From Crocinitomicaceae bacterium (GTDB lineage Bacteria; Bacteroidota; Bacteroidia; Flavobacteriales_D; Crocinitomicaceae), in NCBI GenBank assembly GCA_024639405.1, contig JAHEIL010000018.1:1-40082 (forward strand): a stretch of 40,082 bases of DNA, read 5' to 3'. Made by a program: the position numbers and the translations under genes. Shown here one piece after another: positions 7,134 to 15,476 of this stretch; positions within the stretch are counted from its first letter, which is position 1; the number at the start of each line of letters is the position of its first letter. The notes under the pieces are model-generated. The model worked only from the letters and a program-made list of their open reading frames with translations, was not told the origin of the DNA and did no database searches.

Positions 7134-9632
7134 ATGCTTAAAAAAATATTTTCAATAGGTATTTTGTTATTTACATCAATACTCAATGCACAAGTAAATC
7201 CTGGGGCAAGTTGTGATCAAGCAGGTTGTTCTTTAGGAGGTTCATATACCAACCTTACAGGTTCAGCAAGTATGGGTTCTTACTCATGCTTAGGCTCTAC
7301 TCCCAATGCTAATTGGCTTGCATTAGGTATTGCTAATAATGGTGATGTGCATTTAACATTGACGCAAGTTTCTAATGCTGGAACTCCTATTGACGTTGAT
7401 TTTGCACTATATGGACCCTATACAAGTGTTTCTGCAGGTTGTCCTATTGGGCCAACAACTCCAACAGTTGATTGTTCCTATTCAGGATCAGCTACAGAGT
7501 ATGTAGATATTATTGGTGCAATTGCAGGACAAGTATATATATTATTGGTAACAAATTTTAATGGTGGTGCTGGAACTATAAGTTTGGCTCCAAACTCTTC
7601 ACTACCATCAACAGGTTCAATCAATTGTAATACAAATTTTACTGCAACAACTACTCAAATTGCAGCAACTTGCGGACAAGCAACAGGTTCAGCAACTGTA
7701 ACTGCTGTAGGTGGTTATCCTCCTTATACTTATACGTGGAATTTACCTGGAAACCCTACAACACAAACTGTAACAAATTTAGCTCCTGGAACATACACAG
7801 TTACAGTAACATCCTCTGCTAATCCAACTACAGGTCAGTCAGTAAACCCAACAATTGGAACGGTTACAGTACTAAACAAGGTTGCAACTTTTAGCGCCAC
7901 ATCTACACAAGCATCTTGTATTGGAGGAGCAAATGGTACTGCTACTGCTAATTTTGCGATGGCTGGCGGTAATGCTGGTATTACAGCAACTTATTTATGG
8001 AACAATGGTCAAACAACTAAAATTGCAACTGGTTTATTACCTGGAACATATACTTGTACTGTAACTTTATCAAATGGATGTGTAGGAACAGCTACTGTGA
8101 CTGTTGGTGCTAGTTCAGTTAGTTATTCTGGAACATCCACATTAGTTTCTTGTCCTGGAGGTTCAAATGGAACTGCAACTGTATCTATGAGTCCAGTAAT
8201 TGGAAACCTTTCTTACTTGTGGAATGATGCATTGCAACAAACAACTCAAACTGCTACTGGTTTACCAGCTGGAACTCATACTTGCACAATTACTTCAGAT
8301 ATAGGATGTGTAGGAACAAAAACAGTTACAGTAGGAACTATTCCCGGAATGATTGGTGTTTTTTCTGCGATAAATGATGTAACATGTAATTCAGCAAACA
8401 ATGGCTTAATGGCTGTTTCGGTCACTCAAGGTACTGCGCCATACACCTATGATTGGTTAAATTCAACTTCAGTAAATGATACTGCAAGTGATTTATATGT
8501 TGGTTACCAAGCTGTAACGATTACAGATGCAAATGGTTGTATTATTACTATCTCAGATACATTAGACGAGCCATTATCTTTAAAAATAACAGCTTTAACT
8601 CCACCAACTCAAATCTGTCCAGAAGCATCAATAACTTTATCAGTTAATGGAACTGGCGGGTCTTCTGCTTATATTTTTACTTGGACAGAAAATGGTTCTA
8701 TAATTGGAACAGGAAATACAATTACAGTGAATCCGTTGAATTCTAACACAAATTATTGTGTGAAGATGGAAGAAGTATGTGGTTCACCTTTCGATGATTC
8801 TTGTACGGTATTAACTTTCCCATTAGAAATTTTACCAGCTTTAAGTCCTGATGCTCCAGAAAGATGTATACCTGCAAAATTTGATTTCACAAACAACTCT
8901 TCAAATCCAACTGAAATTGCTTCTACCTATTTCGAATTTTCAGATGGATACAATGTGTTAGAAACTGGAATAGATTCAACATCAAATACATTTGAAATAC
9001 CAAATCAATATACAGTAATCATGACTGTATCTTCGATTTATGGTTGTATTTATACCGATACATTTGAAAACATCGTAAATGTTAGAGACGTTCCTAAAGC
9101 AGATTTTACATTCTCATCTAATCCAGCAACTTTCTTTGAAACAACCATTGCAATGCAAGATCGTTCTTCTTCAGATGTTGTAACATGGAACTGGTTGAGT
9201 CCATATTCATCTCCAACATATAGCCAACTACAAAACCCAGTTTTCAATTATCCAATTGGTGAAGTTGGTATTTATCCTACGACTTTGATTGTAACTTCAA
9301 ATTATGGTTGTGTGGATACTGTAACCTATAACATGAATGTGATACAAGACATTATTATGTATGCTCCAAACTCATTTACTCCTGATGGAGATGAACACAA
9401 CCAAAATTGGAAATTTGCTGTTCAAGGAATTGATGTTTATTCCTTCAATTTGATGTTATTTAACAAATGGGGTGAAATTATTTGGGAGACAAATGACGTA
9501 AATTCTTCATGGGATGGAACTTATAATGGAAAAATTGTACAGGCAGGATCTTATTTTTGGCGAGCGAGTGCAAAAGATATAATGAATGATGGTAAACATG
9601 AATTCTCAGGTTCAATTAACGTATTACGTTAA
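7134..9632 (+). CDS. SprB-repeat/PKD surface protein with T9SS type B (CHU_C) sorting domain
   Basis: An 832-residue secreted protein. The ATG at 7134 is chosen because it directly begins the signal peptide (MLKKIFSIGILLFTSILNAQ) and follows the previous stop by 10 bases; an in-frame ATG at 7098 overlaps the upstream gene and spoils the signal. Order of domains: an N-terminal beta-sandwich with DVDFALYGPY and VYILLVTNF, four SprB-type repeats, an Ig-like segment, two PKD-like segments, and the C-terminal gliding-motility-associated domain (MYAPNSFTPDGDEHNQNWKF ... LFNKWGEIIWE ... SWDGTYNGK). That domain directs export by the type IX system and surface attachment. Role: probably adhesin-like or gliding-related cell-surface protein. 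It is followed by a strong terminator. Confidence 0.9.
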   Translation: MLKKIFSIGILLFTSILNAQVNPGASCDQAGCSLGGSYTNLTGSASMGSYSCLGSTPNANWLALGIANNGDVHLTLTQVSNAGTPIDVDFALYGPYTSVSAGCPIGPTTPTVDCSYSGSATEYVDIIGAIAGQVYILLVTNFNGGAGTISLAPNSSLPSTGSINCNTNFTATTTQIAATCGQATGSATVTAVGGYPPYTYTWNLPGNPTTQTVTNLAPGTYTVTVTSSANPTTGQSVNPTIGTVTVLNKVATFSATSTQASCIGGANGTATANFAMAGGNAGITATYLWNNGQTTKIATGLLPGTYTCTVTLSNGCVGTATVTVGASSVSYSGTSTLVSCPGGSNGTATVSMSPVIGNLSYLWNDALQQTTQTATGLPAGTHTCTITSDIGCVGTKTVTVGTIPGMIGVFSAINDVTCNSANNGLMAVSVTQGTAPYTYDWLNSTSVNDTASDLYVGYQAVTITDANGCIITISDTLDEPLSLKITALTPPTQICPEASITLSVNGTGGSSAYIFTWTENGSIIGTGNTITVNPLNSNTNYCVKMEEVCGSPFDDSCTVLTFPLEILPALSPDAPERCIPAKFDFTNNSSNPTEIASTYFEFSDGYNVLETGIDSTSNTFEIPNQYTVIMTVSSIYGCIYTDTFENIVNVRDVPKADFTFSSNPATFFETTIAMQDRSSSDVVTWNWLSPYSSPTYSQLQNPVFNYPIGEVGIYPTTLIVTSNYGCVDTVTYNMNVIQDIIMYAPNSFTPDGDEHNQNWKFAVQGIDVYSFNLMLFNKWGEIIWETNDVNSSWDGTYNGKIVQAGSYFWRASAKDIMNDGKHEFSGSINVLR
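7634..8580 (+). repeat. Four degenerate SprB-type repeats inside the surface protein
   Basis: Four units of roughly 200-240 bases start near 7634, 7881, 8107 and 8345. Each encodes a cysteine near its beginning (ATCG, ASCIGG, VSCPGG, VTCNS), a central Y-x-W (YTW, YLW, YLW, YDW) and a closing G-T-Y/H-T-x-T strand. Units 2 and 3 are the most alike; unit 4 is most diverged. They match the known SprB repeat pattern. Confidence 0.75.
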
Positions 9633-9650
9633 TTTTTAATAAATTTTTCT

Positions 9651-9678
9651 AAAGGGAAGTTTTAGCTTCCCTTTTTTT
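9651..9678 (+). terminator. Rho-independent terminator after the SprB-repeat gene
   Basis: AAAGGGAAG (9651-9659) and CTTCCCTTT (9666-9674) form a perfect 9-bp stem with a 6-base loop, followed by more T. It starts 19 bases after the stop codon. Confidence 0.9.
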
Positions 9679-9708
9679 ATGAACTTTAATCACTTAAAAA
9701 AAATAATT

Positions 9709-10464
9709 ATGAAAACCCTTTTTGCCGTAACAATTGGAAGTGTCTTTTTCATTTCTTGCGATGTAGCGAACGAAGTTAGTTCTATTGCTACAAATCTTTC
9801 AACGACTATGAATACAAATACTTCAGAGACCCAGCCAAAATTATCTAATGCAGATGTAATAAGTGGATTAAAAGAAGCCTTATCTGTTGGAATTCAAAAT
9901 TCAGTAAAATTAAGTTCAGTCACTGACGGTTTTCTCAAAAACCCAATGATTCGTTTGCCTTTTCCAGAAGATGCCGCAAAAGTAAAACAAAAAGCATTGG
10001 ATTTAGGCATGAAAACACAAGTTGAGAATTTCGAAACAACGTTGAATCGTGCCGCTGAAACAGCTACAAAAGAAGCGTTACCAATTTTCACAAAAGCAAT
10101 AACTTCGATGAGTGTTAGTGATGGATTTTCAATATTAAATGGTGGAAATGGAGCCGCAACAGCTTTTCTTAAAAAACAAACTACAACTGAATTAACAACT
10201 GCTTTTGCGCCAAAAGTAAAAGAAGCGATAGCACAAGTTAAATTGACAGAAGTTTGGAATCCGATCATGACAAAATACAATACGGCAATGACCTTTACAG
10301 GTGGACAAAAAGTAAACCCAGATTTGAATGCTTATGTGACACAAAAAGCAATTGATGGGCTTTTCAAATTAGTTGAACAAGAAGAAAATAAAATCAGAAA
10401 AGATCCAGCTGCACGTGTGAATGATCTACTTCAAAAAGTTTTTGGAAGCATTAAATTGAATTAA
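9709..10464 (+). CDS. DUF4197 lipoprotein
   Basis: A 251-residue protein of the DUF4197 family, whose function is not known. The ATG at 9709 is preferred over an in-frame ATG at 9679, because the latter sits in the tail of the upstream terminator and 9709 begins the signal directly: MKTLFAVTIGSVFFISC is a lipoprotein signal with Cys17 as the lipidation site. Family signatures seen: 'VISGLKEALSVGIQNSVKLS', 'VTDGFLKNPMIRLPFPEDA', 'FETTLNRAAE', ILNGGNGAATAF and a C-terminal IRKDPAARVNDLLQKVFG. Periplasm-facing, anchored in inner or outer membrane. It ends one base before the nucleoside phosphorylase gene, so the pair is one transcript. Confidence 0.88.
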   Translation: MKTLFAVTIGSVFFISCDVANEVSSIATNLSTTMNTNTSETQPKLSNADVISGLKEALSVGIQNSVKLSSVTDGFLKNPMIRLPFPEDAAKVKQKALDLGMKTQVENFETTLNRAAETATKEALPIFTKAITSMSVSDGFSILNGGNGAATAFLKKQTTTELTTAFAPKVKEAIAQVKLTEVWNPIMTKYNTAMTFTGGQKVNPDLNAYVTQKAIDGLFKLVEQEENKIRKDPAARVNDLLQKVFGSIKLN

Positions 10465-10465
10465 T

Positions 10466-11329
10466 ATGTTCTACCCTGCTTCTGAATTAGTATTAAATGC
10501 TAATAATCAAGTTTATCATTTAGGGATTTCACCTGAAAATATAGCTGAAAAAATTATTTTAGTTGGAGATCAAGACCGTGTTCATTTGGTCTCCAACTTT
10601 TTTGACACCATTAGACACACATCCCAACACCGAGAATTTGTTGTGCATACTGGCACTTTCAATGGAAAAGAAATTACAGTTATTTCAACTGGAATCGGTA
10701 CAGATAATATTGATATTGTTATCAATGAAATAGATGCTTTATTCAACATTGATTTACTCTCAAGAGAAGAAAAAACGTACAAGAAAAAGGTCGAATTTAT
10801 TCGGATTGGAACCTGTGGGATTCTTCAACGCAACATACCGCTCCACGCATATATTCTTTCAGAACATGCAATTGGTTTAGACAATATTGCGCATTTTTAT
10901 CAAATTCCTTATTCTGAAAGCGAACAGCAAAATTCCGTTTTTCTGAACCAAAAACTTGGCTTGCCTGAAAACGTAATACCATATTTTATTGATGCGAATC
11001 CACAATTGATTGGCAAATTATCTTCAGAAAAAACAGTTTCTGGAATTACGATTACAAGTAGTGGGTTTTACGGGCCTCAAGGAAGAGAGTTAAGGGCAAA
11101 AAAAAGTGTTCAAAACATGAACGAACACATAGAAAACACAATTATCGCTGGCAAAAAGATTGTTAATTTTGAAATGGAAAGTTCTGCTATTTTCGCTCTT
11201 AGCAAAGCATTAGGTCATTCTGCTACAACCATCTGCTTAGGTGTTGCAAACCGACCAAATCAAGTGTTTTCAAAAGGTTTTGAATTAGAAATGAATGAGT
11301 TAATACATTATGTCTTAGAACGTATTTAA
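10466..11329 (+). CDS. Nucleoside phosphorylase (uridine phosphorylase-like, PNP/UDP family)
   Basis: A 287-residue cytosolic enzyme of the PNP_UDP_1 family, which splits nucleosides with phosphate to free base and ribose-1-phosphate. Landmarks: GDQDR near residue 34 (phosphate-binding GDxxR), ISTGIGTDNIDI (the STGxG phosphate loop), RIGTCG near residue 112, and VNFEMESSAIF near residue 236, where the ME pair contacts ribose. This resembles uridine phosphorylases, but base specificity is not readable. Its start is one base after the DUF4197 stop. It runs 15 bases into the convergent cutC 3' end. Confidence 0.85.
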   Translation: MFYPASELVLNANNQVYHLGISPENIAEKIILVGDQDRVHLVSNFFDTIRHTSQHREFVVHTGTFNGKEITVISTGIGTDNIDIVINEIDALFNIDLLSREEKTYKKKVEFIRIGTCGILQRNIPLHAYILSEHAIGLDNIAHFYQIPYSESEQQNSVFLNQKLGLPENVIPYFIDANPQLIGKLSSEKTVSGITITSSGFYGPQGRELRAKKSVQNMNEHIENTIIAGKKIVNFEMESSAIFALSKALGHSATTICLGVANRPNQVFSKGFELEMNELIHYVLERI

Positions 11330-12016
11330 GGTTGCTAAAATTCGATTCACTCTAGCTTCATCAACTTTTAAAATTGTTTCAGAAAACAACGACTCTTCGT
11401 CCAATTGCATTTTAATTGTACCCGAAAAATGCAGTGCATCAGGATTTATTTCTTTAACTAATCTAGCTGCATTGGCAGCGCTCACTCCCCCACCAATCAT
11501 TATTTGAATATTTTCTGCACTGTATTTTTTCATTTCTTTTAATACCGGTAATCCTAACTCAACGTTGCGCGCTAAACCTGAAGTCAAAACACGATTAACA
11601 TTGTTTTGAATCAAAATGTTGAGAGATTTTTTCCAATCATAGCTATCATCAAATGCACGGTGAAACGTGACTTCCATTCCAGCAGATTTCAGCATGACTT
11701 TCTTTAAAAAATCTTCGTCAATTGCACCTTTTTCTGTTAAAGCTCCAATAACAATTCCACTTGCCCCCATTGCTTTACAATTAATGATTTCTCGCAACAT
11801 GATTTCTTGTTCATCTTCCGAATAAAAGAAACCTCCTGGACGCGGACGAATTAAAACATGAGTTTCAATCCCATAAGCAATCGCGTATTCAATCATTCCA
11901 TATGAGGGTGTAATTCCTCCTTGTTCAAGATTTTGACACAATTCTATTCGATCAAAATTTAATCTTTTGGCTAAACGTATTGCAGCTAAAGAGGCTGCGC
12001 ACAATTCTAACTTCAT
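11315..12016 (-). CDS. cutC: CutC family protein
   Basis: A 233-residue TIM-barrel protein of the CutC family, historically called copper homeostasis protein; the actual biochemical role is unsettled. Visible: MKLELCAASLAAIRLA, RIELCQNLEQGGITPS, LIRPRPGGFFYSEDE, GASGIVIGAL, TFHRAFDD, RVLTSG and IMIGGGVS, in the usual order and length. Its ATG overlaps the hexosaminidase stop by one base (TAATG), which suggests translational coupling. Its end overlaps the convergent phosphorylase gene by 15 bases. It is the last gene of the icmF-GT87-GH20-cutC run. Confidence 0.93.
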   Translation of the reverse strand: MKLELCAASLAAIRLAKRLNFDRIELCQNLEQGGITPSYGMIEYAIAYGIETHVLIRPRPGGFFYSEDEQEIMLREIINCKAMGASGIVIGALTEKGAIDEDFLKKVMLKSAGMEVTFHRAFDDSYDWKKSLNILIQNNVNRVLTSGLARNVELGLPVLKEMKKYSAENIQIMIGGGVSAANAARLVKEINPDALHFSGTIKMQLDEESLFSETILKVDEARVNRILATLNTF

Positions 12017-14271
12017 TACTTAAAATAGATGTTTATTTCATCAATAAATGTCCAAGGTGTATTTCCTTCACCATTCGAACCTACAGGAATTTTGGTTCTG
12101 TTTTTGATTTGGAATTTAACGAATCTACCATTCATTTTTTGATTTAATTGAAATTTTACAGCTGATTTATCCAATCTTAGCCCTGTTGGTTTCGACCATT
12201 TTTTTCCATTTTTCGAAACAAATATTTCACAATTTTCAGGTGCGTAAATCCAAGAATTAGTATCGTCTAGAAAGTGAATGGAAGCACCTTCAATGGTAGA
12301 TTTTTGAGTTAAATCAACAATAAATTCAATAGTTGACGTGTCAAATCCTAGCCATTCATAGCCTTTCCAAGGTAATTTCCCATAAACACCATCCACTAAG
12401 GTCAAACTGCCATTTGAACTATATTGAGGACTCGGTTTGGTAATAAACGTAATTGGTAAACCCAAAGCTGGGTGTCGATAAATAACTTGTTTCGCAGGAT
12501 CTTTTAACAATGGTGATGTCAATACTACCGTGATTTTCTCAACGGTTGAACCTACTGTACGATCAAAATCCATTGAATCTAAATCACCAATTGTTTTTGA
12601 AATAAAGCTAGTATTGTCGCCAATTTTATAATTCAATTGAAAATCTTGTGTTTGATCTTCATCTTTAACATATAATTTCATTCCAGTCTTTGTTGGAACT
12701 AATTTAGAACTTGGATAAAACAATGCTCTTGAAAAATTGACATTTCTTTGTTTTAAATATCCCACATGAAAAGCTTGAAAAGCCTGTTTAAATTCTTCGA
12801 ATTTTGGTTTTTCTTGACACCACAATGCTTGAGAAAGAGCTATAGCGCGTGGATAAGCCATGTATTCTAATTTTTCCATCGTAGGAATGTACTCTGTCCA
12901 TAAATTGGCTTGTCCACCCAAAATATAGGCATGGTAACTTGCTGGTAATTTCTCAGGGATTGGGTTGAAATCATATACTTTTTCTATCGGTGTATATCCG
13001 CCAATCGCTATTGGCTCGGCCGGATTCGTACTTTGATAATGATCGAAATAGCAATGAGATCCTGGAGACATAACAACAAAATGTTGTTGTTTTGCTGCAT
13101 CAATTCCTCCTTCAAATCCTCGCCAAGACATAACTGCAGCATTATCAGATAATCCTCCTTCTAAAATTTCATCCCATCCAATTAATTTCCTACCTTTTTT
13201 CGTTAAATATTTATCCATTTGTTGGATAAAATAGCTTTGCAAATGGTGTTCGTCCGGAATTCCATTTTCACGCATAACAGCTTGACATTTTTTACATTTT
13301 GTCCAACGTGCTTTTGGTGCTTCGTCACCACCAACGTGAATGTATTGAGAAGGAAACAAAACCAAAACCTCATCTAAAATATCTTGTAAAAAATGGATAC
13401 TTTCTTCTTTGGAGCAAAAAATATCATCAAAAACACCCCATAAACCAGGCACGCCTTGTTCCTCAATCGTACACGAAAACTGAGGATAAGCAGCTAATGC
13501 AGCACGCGAATGTCCTGGCATTTCAATTTCAGGAACAATTGTAACATAGCGATCTTGAGCATATTTCACTACATCTTTGATTTGCTCTTGCGTGTAAAAT
13601 CCACCATATTTGTTTTTAGAATAGGTACGAGGAGAAGTTGTATAATGATTTTCAACAGTACTATCTCGCCAAGCACCTATTTCAGTTAATTTTGGGTACT
13701 TTTTAATCTCAATTCGCCAACCTTGGTCGTCCGTTAAATGCCAATGAAAGGTATTGAACTTGTAAAAAGCCATTAAATCAATGTATTTTTTGACTTGTTC
13801 AACCGTGAAAAAATGTCGACTCACATCTAAATGCAAACCACGCCATTGAAATTTAGGTGCATCTTGAACAAACGCCCGTTGAATTGAATAGTGTTCTTTT
13901 TCTCCATTTATCAATTGAAACAAAGAATTGAAAGCGTAAAAACAACTCGCTTCAGAAGTAAATCGAATTTTCACATTGTCACCAATATTTATCGAATAAA
14001 AATCAGTTGGAGCGTTGTTTAATTTTTGAAATTGAACAAGTGCGTTTTTACCTCCAAAAACACAATTAATACCATACATTTCTTTTAATTGCGTTTGCAT
14101 GTAATTTCGCAAAGGCTTAACCAAAAGAGTTGAATCGAAGGACAATTCATTTCCTAAATTGATTTCACCAACCATCGCTTTATAAACTCCAGGAGCTGGT
14201 AAAATGACACTTTGTGAAAGCCCAACTTTCGTCAACAAAAGCAATAAAGCTAATAAAAAAGGATGTTTCAT
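12016..14271 (-). CDS. Beta-N-acetylhexosaminidase, GH20
   Basis: A 751-residue exported glycoside hydrolase that removes terminal N-acetylglucosamine/galactosamine from chitin oligomers, peptidoglycan fragments or glycoproteins. Signal peptide 1-19. An N-terminal GH20b-like domain (about 25-140) precedes the catalytic barrel (about 141-500) with HWHLTDDQGWRIEIKKYP, EIEMPGHSRAALAAYP and the catalytic pair in HVGGDEAPK (Asp316, Glu317; Asp assists the acetamido group, Glu is the acid). GWDEILEGG and MSWRG follow. The C-terminal ~110 residues look like a discoidin (F5/8 C) carbohydrate-binding module. Its ATG overlaps the GT87 stop (ATGA) and its stop overlaps cutC. Confidence 0.94.
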   Translation of the reverse strand: MKHPFLLALLLLLTKVGLSQSVILPAPGVYKAMVGEINLGNELSFDSTLLVKPLRNYMQTQLKEMYGINCVFGGKNALVQFQKLNNAPTDFYSINIGDNVKIRFTSEASCFYAFNSLFQLINGEKEHYSIQRAFVQDAPKFQWRGLHLDVSRHFFTVEQVKKYIDLMAFYKFNTFHWHLTDDQGWRIEIKKYPKLTEIGAWRDSTVENHYTTSPRTYSKNKYGGFYTQEQIKDVVKYAQDRYVTIVPEIEMPGHSRAALAAYPQFSCTIEEQGVPGLWGVFDDIFCSKEESIHFLQDILDEVLVLFPSQYIHVGGDEAPKARWTKCKKCQAVMRENGIPDEHHLQSYFIQQMDKYLTKKGRKLIGWDEILEGGLSDNAAVMSWRGFEGGIDAAKQQHFVVMSPGSHCYFDHYQSTNPAEPIAIGGYTPIEKVYDFNPIPEKLPASYHAYILGGQANLWTEYIPTMEKLEYMAYPRAIALSQALWCQEKPKFEEFKQAFQAFHVGYLKQRNVNFSRALFYPSSKLVPTKTGMKLYVKDEDQTQDFQLNYKIGDNTSFISKTIGDLDSMDFDRTVGSTVEKITVVLTSPLLKDPAKQVIYRHPALGLPITFITKPSPQYSSNGSLTLVDGVYGKLPWKGYEWLGFDTSTIEFIVDLTQKSTIEGASIHFLDDTNSWIYAPENCEIFVSKNGKKWSKPTGLRLDKSAVKFQLNQKMNGRFVKFQIKNRTKIPVGSNGEGNTPWTFIDEINIYFK

Positions 14272-15470
14272 AATTTAGATGTTTCAGGCAAATTCTCCAG
14301 GTTTCTTACCTTAAAAGATAGGAAATAAAAAAAGAAAATTGCAGTTAAATTTACAATTCCTAACAAACCAATTTCAGCAATAGAATCAGATAGACTTGCA
14401 GACATAAGATCGTTTGATCGCAGTGTAAAAGGCATTAAAATAATCGAAAAGAATAGCCACAGCTTCCAATTTTTCAATTTCAATAAATAGTAAACTATTA
14501 AAATTAATAAAGGCATTGACAATAAAAAATGTTCGGTATCTGTTACGAAAAAATTGGGTGTAAACGCCATTAAAACGATGGAGAACTCAATGAAACTATA
14601 AGTTGAAAAAGTTTGTCTTTTCGAATAAAAATATCCCAATGTCAGAATAATCAACAGTACAAAAATTGATGGTAACCAGGTTGAATTAATCCCTAAATAA
14701 TAGTTGGCTAGATACGTTAAGGAATACTGACTTATAATGTAATTACCATGTTTGGAAACTGCTAAAAACCAAAAGCGCCAAATTTCTATAATCCCATTAA
14801 AAGAATTATTCAAAATTGGAAGTATAAAAAAGAAAGTACCCAACAAAGCTAATCCTCCAATAATCTTCCACTTTTTATAGAATAATAAAGGAATAAAAAC
14901 GATGACAACAATTGGCTTTAAGATTACCATTAATCCCCATGCAAAAATTGTCGTCCACTGTTTATTTCTTAAAACGCCATATAACCCAAGCGTAAAAAAG
15001 AAAAATAAGAATAAATTGATGTTGCCTATATGAAACTCTCTAACAAGTTGAATAACGGTGAAAAAGAACGCTGTATAGAGCATCCAATTGTATTTTTTAT
15101 CCTGATTTAATCGCTCTACAAATAAAATTTTTCGCAAATAATAAACCCCAAACACAAATGCGACTAACAATAGAATTGAATGAATAATTTGAGCTGTAAA
15201 AAAAGAAACTTTTGTTGTAAAATAGAAAAAATAAAGGGTAGATGGAGGGTATTTAAAAAAACCTGTCTCTTCACCATATGCCAATAGATATGGGTTTTTT
15301 CCTTCAAAATAATCTTTAGCAGCCAAATAATACACCTCGAAATCGTTGGTGTAAAATTTACCATTTAACTTTTCAACAAAGATTAAAAGTGTTACAAATA
15401 ATAGCATAAAAACCCCGAAGATCACTATTGACCTTTGGGGTTTTATTAACTTATTTTTTAAGAAACTCAT
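14268..15470 (-). CDS. Polytopic membrane protein, GT87/DUF2029-like glycosyltransferase
   Basis: A 400-residue inner-membrane protein with about ten hydrophobic helices. After the first helix comes DFEVYYLAAKDYFEGKNPY and then FKYPPSTLYFF, the pattern of GT87 (DUF2029) polyprenyl-phosphate-mannose-type transferases, with the Asp as the likely catalytic residue. Donor and acceptor are unknown. ATG at 15468-15470 is chosen; a TTG directly before it is less likely. A terminator-like hairpin covers codons about 9-21, and an in-frame ATG at 15405-15407 lies just past it. That shorter start would cut the first membrane helix roughly in half, so I keep the longer form. It is 6 bases after icmF and overlaps the GH20 start. 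Confidence 0.75.
   Translation of the reverse strand: MSFLKNKLIKPQRSIVIFGVFMLLFVTLLIFVEKLNGKFYTNDFEVYYLAAKDYFEGKNPYLLAYGEETGFFKYPPSTLYFFYFTTKVSFFTAQIIHSILLLVAFVFGVYYLRKILFVERLNQDKKYNWMLYTAFFFTVIQLVREFHIGNINLFLFFFFTLGLYGVLRNKQWTTIFAWGLMVILKPIVVIVFIPLLFYKKWKIIGGLALLGTFFFILPILNNSFNGIIEIWRFWFLAVSKHGNYIISQYSLTYLANYYLGINSTWLPSIFVLLIILTLGYFYSKRQTFSTYSFIEFSIVLMAFTPNFFVTDTEHFLLSMPLLILIVYYLLKLKNWKLWLFFSIILMPFTLRSNDLMSASLSDSIAEIGLLGIVNLTAIFFFYFLSFKVRNLENLPETSKL
15408..15444 (-). terminator. Terminator-like hairpin inside the 5' end of the GT87 gene
   Basis: On the minus strand AAAACCCC (15444-15437) pairs with GGGGTTTT (15416-15409), and the stem continues inward with one A-C mismatch and one G-T wobble to a 4-base loop (15425-15428): about 15 of 16 positions paired. 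A run of five T follows (15412-15408), then an ATG (15407-15405). It lies 33 bases beyond the icmF stop. It has the form of an intrinsic terminator for icmF but sits within the GT87 reading frame. Confidence 0.6.
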
Positions 15471-15476
15471 CAAAAA

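Noticed and set aside
9894-10280. 128-codon open frame on the minus strand
   Set aside because: Antisense to the DUF4197 gene, whose family motifs are clear.
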